Source of the DNA: Rosellinia necatrix
Lineage: Eukaryota > Ascomycota > Sordariomycetes > Xylariales > Xylariaceae
Assembly: GCA_021209875.1 (NCBI GenBank)
Contig: JAGYVD010000003.1
Location: forward strand, 5,084,001-5,148,000
DNA: 64,000 bases
Direction of reading: 5' to 3'
Part shown: piece after piece, positions 35,446 to 45,309 of the stretch
Layout: every line of letters begins with the position of its first letter
How positions within the stretch are numbered: position 1 is the stretch's first letter
Made by a program: the position numbers and the translations under genes
The notes under the pieces: model-generated
Told to the model about the DNA's origin: nothing
What the model saw: only the letters and a program-made list of their open reading frames with translations
The model's database searches: none

Positions 35446-35663
35446 CACCTCTACAGCCGCTGACCACCTATCTCGGCCCACGACTCCTCCCGGCTTCCTC
35501 AAATGGGACCAGCCTAAATCCCGCGGCCCACGACTCAAGACCGGCCGTTTACGACTCACGACTCAGACTCGGCCCCTCCCAGTCCAACAACGAAATGAGC
35601 GCGCTCCTAGTTTAATGGCGTCATACCATTGATCCAGCTACGAGCACCGGCGTGCAAGTGACA

Positions 35664-38600
35664 ATGACGAGAGATGGTGCCCGTATCAGCTCCGTCGCGA
35701 GCTCCAACAGTGGAATGTCCAACATCACCGTGAAACCACCCACGCCTAACCGCTCCGCATCGACATCGGCCGCCTCGACCAAGCCTACCCCGAGGCCCAT
35801 CAAGACAACCGAGAACGGTCGATTAAGGTGCGTTTCCAATGTAGATAGAACCGTAATTTCCTATGTCACCCCACGGACAGGGCGAGAGGAGAGGGGCGAG
35901 GGGAGAGAGGGGGGGAAGGGGAGGCAGAGGGAGCGAGGCGGGGGGGCAGAGGGAGAGCGAGCGAGCAAGCGAGCAAGCGAGGGCGAGAAAGAGAGGGAAA
36001 TTGACACGGCCGGCCGACCGACCGCAAAACGTCTGTTCGCACTCTCCGCCCCCACTGCGAGGGTTTCTATTATTACCTACCTATGTCGTCTTATTTCCTA
36101 GCGGGTGGACCGGACTGGCCGCGCCCAGAGCGAACGAGCGCAGAGTGCCGGGTGCAGCGCGCAGAACAGGGCAAAGGCTGGGTAAAAATAGATGTGCACT
36201 CGAACTAACGCCAGCCTTCTCACTCTTAGGCCGTACAAAGAAGATTCGCAGGTCTCGCCTACATCTCCGACCGGCCATCGCTTCGCTTTGTCCCCTGCCT
36301 CGACTTCCTCCGCCGGTTCCCTCCTCGATAGCCGTCGCATGAGTGACCTTGCCAACTACCGTCGCGACCTCGCCGTCCTCGAGCCCTCCGGTGGCCGCCT
36401 ACCCCAGATTCATCGAGAGCCCCCTGCGAATGGCCCAAATGCCCACCAGAATATAGCGCCCTGGATGCCGGCCAACGGGGCACCTGGTGCGGCCACGTCG
36501 CCGACCGCATACACGAGCTTTTACAATGACTCCAGCGACAACCTGTCGACGCCCTCTCAATTGTCGCCGGCTTTCCGGTTGGGTCCTCACCGACAAGGCC
36601 CCGGTGCGGGCAACGACTCCCCCGACATTGGCTATTTCGACGACCAGCGGCGGCCCTCGATAGCGAGCATCACGACTGCAAGCAGCCAAGGATCCAAGAA
36701 CAGCAGCGGTCGGGGGGGTGGGTTGAAGAAGCTCCAAGGTTTCTTTGGGGAAGAGTTCCCGGGTCGGGATGGGTCGGAAACGAGCTTACCCCCTGCTCAG
36801 CCGCCCCCAAAGGAGCACCGCACATATTCGTTCGGCCGACCGCGCCGAGGGAGAAACGATTCCAACGCCACCGATCACACACGCGAGCCGTCGCCGACAT
36901 CTTCTCGTCCTCGAACCCCCATACCCTCGAGCGATGTGGTGCCATTTTTATACCAAGAAGTAGAGGATATTGCGAAATATGGGGAGGCGCCCGTGCGTGA
37001 TATACTAGCCGGACCGGATAGGGAACGCTATACCCAAACACAGCAAGATAACTCAAGCTCGAGCCAGAATCTGGCGGCCCAGGCGTCATCATCTTATCGC
37101 TCTAACCACTCCATGGTCCATTTGCCTGGTCATCATCATCGTCACAACAAAAGCCTCGAGGAACCCAGTGGCTCGCGGCCGTACACGAGCCGAGAAGATT
37201 CCAACCTGAGCGTGAATACCATGAAGGAGCGAGGAGGATCTACGGCGACCGGTATGCGCTCACGTGCACAGAGCCCTGCACCGAGTAGCCATAGCAATGG
37301 AAGTAGATTGGCTTCGGTAGATGGCCAGATCTCGCCTGGCGAGCATGGGAAGAGAGGCATTTTCGACCGCCTCCGACGACATAAGCTGAAAGATGACAAG
37401 CACGGCACCCGCCAACGCAACGCGCCGGCTTCCCGGTCCATAGCGCATTCGACGTCGAGGCAAGATCTGACCCGGGGAACGCAGTCGCCATTCGAGAAAC
37501 CGCTACCCAGCCTAGATGCTGACCAAGAATCACGTTCGAATGCTCCTCGGCAAGCTACCTTCAATAATAAGTTTCCTTTTACTAAGAAACCTCGTCCATA
37601 TAAGGCGTTTGACGATAACGAGGACCTGATTGGTCCGACCGACAGGAACGACAAAGACTCCATGTTTCACCTAGACACAAATCTTAACGACATGGAGGGC
37701 ATCCTATCCCGCCCACTCCCTCTGACGCCCATGGACCCGGCTATATTCTCCGACCTCATCGAACCCATGCCGGAGCCTATGTCAGCGACGACTAAACCGG
37801 GAGGAGCGTGGAATGCCCCGGACAGCTGGGCTGTCCGTCGAACCGCCGAAGAGCGAGAGGACCATGCGCCTGAAGAAGATGGCGTGGGGACGCCTCCACG
37901 CCAGGAAGAGACGAGTACTCCTCATTGTATTCGTGTCTTCCGTTCTGACGAAACTTTCGCTACAGTACTGCTGCCGCTGGGCGCGACTGTGAGCGATGTC
38001 ATCAATCAGGTTGTGAAGAAGACCTTGATAACTGAAGGCGTGGAGAATTACCATATCGTCCTTAAGAAGCATGGTTTATCTCGGATACTTCTTGCCGCAG
38101 AACGACCCCTCCTGATCCAAAAAAGGCTTTTGCAACAAGCCGGGTACGAGGAGAAAGATCGGCTGGAAGATATCGGACGCGAAGATAATGGCTACCTCTG
38201 TCGATTCCTATTCCTCTCTACAAGGGATCATAGCCAAAACAACTCGGGGCTTAGTAGGGCGGCGAAGTTCAACCATGTTGATCTGTCCGGCCGAAACCTA
38301 ATCACGATACCTATCATCCTATATTCAAAAACCAACGAAATAACCTCCTTAAATCTTTCACGGAATCTTTCTCTCGACCTTCCCCGGGATTTTATCCAAG
38401 GATGCCTTCAACTGCGTGATATCAAATATGCTAGCAACGAAGCCCGAAAACTACCTATTAGTATAAGCAGAGCAACTAAACTGACGCTACTCGACGTGTC
38501 TAACAATCGGTTGGAAGACATTGAGCACGCTGAACTCACACGTCTAACCGGAATATTAAGGCTGACGCTTGCCAACAACCGTCTGAAAGACCTGCCACGG

Positions 38601-41600
38601 GACTTCGGCTCCTTTAGATCTCTTCGTTTCCTGAACATATCTTCTAATTCCCTAGACAAATTTCCAGTTACCCTATGCACACTGGAGAGCCTTGTTAATC
38701 TGGACGTCAGCTTCAACACTGTCGCGTCGCTCCCCGAGGAGATTGGAAATCTTCGAAATCTAGAGAAATTCGTTATGACAAACAACCGATTGGGAGGCTC
38801 TTTGCCATCGACGTTCAGCCGTTTGGGGAATCTTCGCGAACTGGACCTCAAATTTAACGCACTTACTTCAATCGATATCACGCAGGAACTACCTAAATTA
38901 GAAGTTTTGACAGTGGATCACAACATGATATCGCAGTTCGTCGGTAGCTTCGAGCGAGTACGCAGCCTCAAGCTGAATAGAAACCCCCTCACAAAGTTTG
39001 GCATTGTAAATCCTATGCCGACTCTTAAGTCGCTCAATTTATCAGATAATCAGCTCGCCAGTATAGACGGAGCGTTTCACAACATGGTCAACCTGGAGCG
39101 GCTCAATTTGGACTTCAATTACTTTGTGTCCTTACCAAGCACGATAGGTAATTTGCGGAGACTAGAACATTTCAGCATTGCACACAATTTGGTTGGTGAA
39201 CTCCCACCGGAAATAGGTTGCTTGACGGAATTGAGGATTCTTGATGTGAGGGGAAATAATATTAGGAAACTACCGATGGATATCTGGTGGGCTAACAAAT
39301 TGGAAACTCTCAACGCATCCTCAAATGTACTTGAGAACTTTCCAAAGCCTGCTTCTCGCCAGCCTCAACCGCCAGGGGAAACACCTACCCCCCCGGTGGT
39401 GAACCGTAAGCCATCGAGCGGTCCATTATCCCAAACCACTAGCGATGAAGACCTACTGCCTGATGGGCCGCGAAGACCTAGCCAAGCTTCAAGTACGCTA
39501 CTAAGCGTTGGTCCAAACCCAGCCACTACCGGGGACCGCAAAGGCTCTGTGGTGTCCGTCTATGGCAAAGGGGGGCGTAAGACCTCGGTGGTTTCCAGGA
39601 ATACAGCGGGTGGCATGAATGGTACCATTACGCCATCGGGAGCGTCGAGAAAGGACTCTAGCCATTCTAGTCGACTGACTAATACGTTCGCCGGCTCCCT
39701 GAGACAACTGATTCTTGCAGATAACCAGATCGACGATGACGTATTTGAGCAGATTACTCTTCTCGGCGAACTACGAACCCTCAATTTGTCATACAACGAC
39801 CTTAGTGATATGCCTCAACGATGTATCAAGAACTGGCCGCAGCTCGTTGAGTTGTATTTATCGGGCAACGACTTGACCAGCTTGCCCGTAGACGATCTAG
39901 AGGAATACAGTCTCCTTCAAGTACTCCACATCAACAACAACAAGTTCACAAACCTTCCGGCGGATATTTCGAGAGCGAAGAAACTGGCTGTGCTTGATTG
40001 TGGAAACAATTCTTTGAAATACAATATCTCGAACGTACCCTATGATTGGAATTGGAATCTCAATCCCAACCTACGCTACCTTAATCTGTCGGGCAATAAG
40101 CGTCTAGAAATCAAACAAAACAGCCACGGGACCGCTGCGCAGAATCGCGAGCAGTATACCGACTTCAGCCGCTTACAGAATCTCCGGATTCTTGGGCTGA
40201 TGGACGTGACTCTTACCCAGCCTAGTATCCCAGACCAAAGCGAAGACCGTCGTGTGAGAACCTCTGGTTCGTTAGCGGGACATCTTCCATACGGTATGGC
40301 AGATACAATGGGGAGAAATGAGCACTTATCTACTATTGACCTCGTCGTACCCCGGTTCAATTCATCTGACACGGAGACGCTGCTCGGCTTATTTGACGGC
40401 CAAGCCCTTTCTAGCGGTGGCTCTAAGATCGCCAAGTACCTCCACGAGAATTTCGGGCGTATATTCACGGAGGAACTTAATCTTCTGAAAACGCTTCAGA
40501 AAGAAGGACCTGCGGATGCCCTGCGTCGTGCCTTTCTTTCCCTTAATAAAGATCTGGTCACTGTAACTAACGAGCACGGGGGGAAAAGGTCAATGGGTAC
40601 GCATCGCGGGGCCGGAGCCCCGGTAGTGTTGGGTAGTAGTGACCTTATTTCCGGAGGGGTTGCAACCATCGCCTACCTTCAATCACAAGATTTGTATATC
40701 GCCAATGTGGGCGACGCACAAGCGATGCTTATCCAATCAGATGGCACCCATAAGATTCTAACACGGAAACATGATCCGGCCGAGCCCACGGAGCGCCAGC
40801 GAATTCGAGATGCTGGCGGTTGGGTATCTCGCCAAGGGAAATTGAATGACATCCTAGAAGTCTCTCGTGCCTTCGGCTATGTGGATCTGATGCCAGCGGT
40901 ACAGGCGGCCCCCGATGTCAACCATGTTAAAATTTCAGCCCAGGATGAGACAATCGTGATCGCGACTAGGGAGCTATGGGAGTATCTTAAGCCGGCCCTG
41001 ATTGTCGACGTCTCACGATCCGAACGAGGGGATCTCATGCGAGCCTCACAGAAGTTGAGGGATCTTGCGATGGCCTACGGGTCGACTAACAAGATCATGG
41101 TCATGATGATTAGTGTTGCCGACCTTAAGCGACGACAAGAGCGGTCAACGCGTCTACATAGAGGACAGAGCATGTCTCTGTACCCCTCAGGTGTTCCGGA
41201 CGATTTCCAATATCCCGCAAAACGAGGCAAGAAACCCAAGGGTGGTATTCTCGACTCTGATTTACATCGGCTTGAGGCTGAGGTGCCCGCACCGACCGAT
41301 AAGCCTTCCATCGTTTTCACGGACATTAAAAATTCCACCAATTTGTGGGAAATGTATCCTGATGCTATGCGTTCCTCCATCAAACTTCACAACGAAGTCA
41401 TGCGCCGGCAACTCCGACGAATTGGCGGATACGAAGTCAAAACAGAAGGCGACGCATTCATGGTATCATTTCCCACCGCAACGTCAGCTCTGCTTTGGTG
41501 CTTTTCGGTCCAGATCCACCTCCTCGAGGTGAATTGGCCATCCGAAGTTCTCAATTCAGTATCATGCCAAGAAATATATGACAAGGAGAACAATTTAATC

Positions 41601-42526
41601 TTTAAAGGCCTTTCTGTCCGGATGGGCATTCATTACGGTGAGCCAGTAGCTGAGATTGACCCCGTTACTCGTCGCATGGATTATTTCGGGCCAATGGTCA
41701 ATAAGGCCTCTCGTATCTCCGCGGTTGCCGATGGTGGTCAGGTTGCCGTGTCTGCTGATTTTATATCCGAAATTCAGCGATGCCTCGAGACGTACTCTGA
41801 AAGCGAACGAGCTGTGTCTATGGGCCCGGAGGATGCATTTGATGACACGGCCACGGCACTCGCTATACGAAAAGAACTAAAATCACTCAGCTCTCAAGGC
41901 TTCGAGGTCAAAGAACTGGGGGAGAGGAAGCTAAAGGGACTCGAAAACCCTGAGTTTGTCTACTCTCTTTATCCCCATACACTCGCTGGCAGAATCGATT
42001 ATCATATGGTTCCTACTGCTCCGACGAGTGGCCCGGCCGATGAACCTGCACGAGCCGTGCCCGAAAGTGAACTTGGCATTGACCCAGAAATGATCTGGTC
42101 CCTATGGAAAGTCAGCCTACGCCTAGAAATGCTTTGCAGCTCTTTGGAGGAAGTGTCGGGGAGGGGCTTACAGCCTCCCGAGACCGAACTGCTCGAGCGG
42201 ATACGGCAGCGCGGCGGTGAGGTCACCGACCGTTTCCTGTACAATTTTATGGAGCACCAAGTGAGCCGTATTGAAGTAAGCTACTAATTCCTACATATCC
42301 TAAGTGATCTGCTAACCGGCTGCCCTAGACTTGTATCTCAACCTTGACCGTGCGGCACACCGCGATAGGTGGTGGCCATATCAAACAGCTAGAAGATCTC
42401 CGCGCACCCATGTCTGTTATACTTGGCCACATCAACAAGCAAATAAAAGAGCTTCAAAAGTATAAGGCCAAGTATGGCTCTCTCGAAGATTCTGAGGATG
42501 AGGGAAGCGATACAGAGCAGGAATGA
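35664..42526 (+). CDS. cyr1: adenylate cyclase (fungal Cyr1/CR-1 type)
   Basis: The CDS is join(35664..35827,36230..42275,42329..42526), 2135 residues. It makes cAMP from ATP at the membrane, downstream of Ras and G-alpha. The long disordered Ser/Pro/His N-terminus contains a segment near residue 530 (FHLDTNLNDMEGILSRPL) like the G-alpha-binding block. The Ras-association domain lies at about 620-715, leucine-rich repeats at about 737-1094 and 1209-1349 with a Ser/Pro-rich insert between, and a PP2C-like domain at about 1409-1686. The class III catalytic domain at about 1744-1976 has FTDIKNST and EGDAFM (metal Asp pair), Lys in EVKTEGD (adenine selection) and NKASR (transition-state Asn/Arg). 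A C-terminal segment with KQIKELQKYK matches the cyclase-associated-protein-binding region of yeast Cyr1. Intron 1 is long (402 nt) with a G/A-rich run; intron 2 is 53 nt. Both conserve frame. The ATG at 35664 begins MTRDGARIS. Confidence 0.96.
35879..35999 (+). repeat. GA/GGGA-rich purine tract in adenylate cyclase intron 1
   Basis: About 120 nt of almost pure purine (GAGAGG, GGGGGAAGG, GAGCGAGC) lie inside intron 1 (35828-36229). The branch point CTAAC at 36204-36208 lies 22 nt before the acceptor, so splicing signals are separate from the tract. Confidence 0.75.
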
Positions 42527-43204
42527 AGCCCCCCTCTACCCTCCCTCTTTTCGGCTTATAGGACCCTCCACCGACGTACACATCCACGATGACCTTACCG
42601 ATTGGAGTCTCGAGCGCCATAAACGTGGTTACATTCTATTGATACAGTATACTATGTTTTTATTTGCCTTGGCATGAGCGCTGAAATCATCCCTTCATGA
42701 GAGCAATGAAACGGCTTCTGTTTTAAAGTTCAAGCACAGCGGACGGGAAATGGCGTTTCCTAGGAGTAAGCATTCTAGGGTCTTCAAAAGAAATCTGTTT
42801 TACGCAGGGTTACCTCCAGCCCGAGTTCTGTCTTATCTTGGAATACCTCAACACCTGAGAAGGGTTGGCTAGTAATAACTATGGAGTGGCATTGGATTGT
42901 TACGGTTAACAAATACACTTCAATATGGTCCTGTATCGGGCGTTATGAACGGATTGGATTCAAGCATGGGATGACCAAGCCATGTTAGGCATCGCGGCAG
43001 CCAACACTGCGACAACGAATTGGCTAGATAACGGATGGACGGTTACGGGGTTGGCGGCTTAAGCCTATTACCAAGTCATGCCAGCAGCATGAATATACTT
43101 TTGACAATATCACTGACCGTAGTTAACTTGAAAGAATCATTAAATCCTATGATTGCGTAGCAAGCCATGTCTTTAGACTATCTACCTCTTTACTCTGCTC
43201 CTTT
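42527..43204. other. intergenic; no gene seen
   Basis: 3' flank of adenylate cyclase and of the convergent small Cys-rich gene. No repeat or frame of note is seen. Confidence 0.6.
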
Positions 43205-43420
43205 TTATTTTCTGCCTCGTTTCTTTTCGTTAGGATACATTTTGCACCCTTTGCAGATCCCTTGTTTAACCATCGTGTTATATGGTCCGTCCTTGCGCCC
43301 GCACTTGCCATATTTCTTGTCCGACTTCATCACGTCAAAGCACTTGTGCTTCAACTTCTCGGTCGAGATGGTGGCATTGCACAGCGCGCAGGCTGTGTCC
43401 TTGGTCTCCGAATAGCACAT
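43205..43420 (-). CDS. small cysteine-rich cytoplasmic protein, unknown function
   Basis: This is a single-exon frame of 71 residues starting MCYSETKDTACALC. It has seven Cys (2, 11, 14, 27, 40, 56, 59) and His25, arranged as C-x2-C, H-x-C, C and C-x2-C, suggestive of a small zinc-binding fold. The end is basic (NEKKRGRK). No signal peptide is visible. Third codon positions are strongly GC-biased, unlike the surrounding AT-rich DNA, which supports real coding. It resembles in layout a set of small fungal hypothetical proteins that begin MCY/MCF with paired cysteines; I cannot assign a function. Confidence 0.58.
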   Translation of the reverse strand: MCYSETKDTACALCNATISTEKLKHKCFDVMKSDKKYGKCGRKDGPYNTMVKQGICKGCKMYPNEKKRGRK

Positions 43421-44345
43421 CTTTCTTTTTATTTCTAGGATTTGTAAAGCCTGGGTTTTCGTCCAGGCGTAACTAAAAGCCCTGGGCTAATTTAATTGTT
43501 CGTTTTTTTTTTTTTCGTGTGTAATAGGCTGCTTGGAATTGGATGATCGATCCTAGTTTCCCTACAGGCGGCCAAACACGTCCGAATTTATGGTCGGAAT
43601 ACATTTTTTTGTTCCTGGGGACTTTATGCGATCTATTTGTGAGGAGTACTTTGTTGCCGAGAATGGACAATGCGTCATCCCCTGAAAGACAAGGGCAAAG
43701 ACGGTTATTGTTTCGGAATTGTATAAAGACACTGACGTTGTTGGCCGCTTGTCATGGGAGTAGGCTAGCGATAATGGGTCGGGGCGGTATCAAAGGGATC
43801 CCTTGACTTGACCGCTTAGGAGTCTTTCAAGGTCGATGGAAGCTATTAATGACCGTGGAACAAAATAGCGTGCTGGCCGTACAATCGGCGATGACAATTG
43901 CTAACTAGTTGCATAGCGGTGAGTGCTACAATAGGTAGTGAACTCGAACAGGAAAATACCAATCAAGCTTTGACATGACCTCCTTTAGCGTCCAATGCTG
44001 TCGGTCTCTGAGGTCTCTAAGGCTAGATAAAGCCACTTGATATATGTTGTCGGATCTTCGAGAGAGAGAGGGGGGGGGAAAAGGGGGAAGCATCTTGTAA
44101 TGCGACCAGGGTAGTTTTTACAACAAGTCGCATAGGTAGCCAGGCATGCATTCTATCTGCCTGTCAATCTATCTATTTACGCATTCGCCTAAAAATAGAG
44201 ACATGAAATAATTCCAGTAGTTAAAAGGAACATGTAAAAGGAGAGACAGGAGTCTATTTATGAGGAGGAGTTAGAAAATGGGGAGGGAGGGAGGGGGGGC
44301 CGGAAAGCGGAAAAGTAATAAAATAAAAAAAAGGAGAAAAAGAGT
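43421..44345. other. intergenic; no gene seen
   Basis: It contains a T-run (43505-43515) and a GA/G-run (44058-44090). No coding frame is supported; short plus-strand frames (for example 43543-43806) have no features. Confidence 0.55.
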
Positions 44346-44433
44346 TGCACCAGCCGGGATTTGCACCCGGGTCCTTTCCTTCCTCACATAAGAGATGGGA
44401 GGGAAATGAGTTAAACTACTACTCAACTGGTGC
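44346..44433 (-). tRNA. tRNA-Gly (CCC) with a 15-nt intron
   Basis: On the minus strand an 88-nt cloverleaf is visible. The acceptor stem GCACCAG/CTGGTGC has 7 perfect pairs, the D stem is GAGT/ACTC and the anticodon stem TTTCC/GGAAA. The loop C-T-CCC-A is interrupted after position 37 by a 15-nt intron (TCTCTTATGTGAGGA), then A38. The T stem is CCGGG/CCCGG with loop TGCAAAT, and the discriminator is A. T8, A14, G15-C48, T33, A37 and A58 are canonical. Two linked oddities are that position 18 in the D loop (AGTAGTTTA) is A instead of G, and position 55 in the T loop is G instead of T. The anticodon CCC reads GGG glycine codons. The intron position is the usual one for nuclear tRNAs. Confidence 0.85.
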
Positions 44434-45309
44434 GCTGCTTGCTTGTTTGCTTTGGTTGTAAACGATGGGCGTTCTATGGTCGCTTATTACCTGCGACGGC
44501 TTCGCGTTGCTGTTTGCGGGAGAGCAAACGCGTCCGAGGGGCACCTGTGGCAGGAGGTACCCAAGTAACTTTCCGACGGCCCCTGGTTTACTGTGTGCCC
44601 AGGTAATTTTGTGTTTTTTTTTTTTTTTTGGTTTGCCCGGTGCCCTGTTGTTTATTCAGGTAAATAGATGTGCAAAATGCATCTGGATAAACAATTGTAC
44701 AAGGCAGCATGGTGATGCTCTCTTAGTCGTTTTATGCCGTGGAACAAAACTATAGCGTCATACCAGAGAACCACCATGACCAAATGCAAGCATAGAACAT
44801 TATCAAGACATACCTGTTTTAATATATAAACATATAGTTCGGAAGGAACAAAGGTGAGGGAGGAGGAGGAAAGTCGGCTTGCCTTAAGCAATACAGCTAT
44901 GTAGGTGCCTGTTGGGTCAAGGCAGGCTGCTTAGACTACTGGACTGGTGTATACAACTGTGGCTGATAACATTTCACTCCATTAAAGCTAGATAGTGAGG
45001 TAGGGATAATAGGAAGTCGATATCATCTCAAGGGTTAGGGCTGTGAAGAAAATATAATTTGCTATGGTGTGTTGATCTATACATATCCCACATACGACGC
45101 TTAACCTGCGAAGATGACTTCATGTGGCCCTGTAGAAGACAGCCATGCTGCCTAATGATGACTGACCAAGAGCCGGACGCGAGCATACCGCGAAACCATG
45201 TCCAAAGGGTATATGAATATATATATATGTAGTCCGGTCCCAAAAACATAATACACCGTAGATAATTAGAATAGATTGCGCCTCGAGGAAAACTAGCGCT
45301 GGGAAGCTC
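44434..45309. other. intergenic; no gene seen
   Basis: A T-run (44615-44629) and a short (AT)n (45215-45229) are present. The right end is 3' flank of the giant minus-strand gene. Confidence 0.55.

Larger units (their letters stand above)
33071..35663. other. 2.6-kb non-coding leader/promoter region of adenylate cyclase
   Basis: No gene is supported. There is a T24 run (33653-33676), multiple palindromic CCTAGGTAGG/TACC motifs (34120-34160, 34785-34815, 34890-34935, 35110-35230) and a CA microsatellite (35405-35440). Large upstream regions are plausible for a tightly controlled signalling gene; that is inference. Confidence 0.5.
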
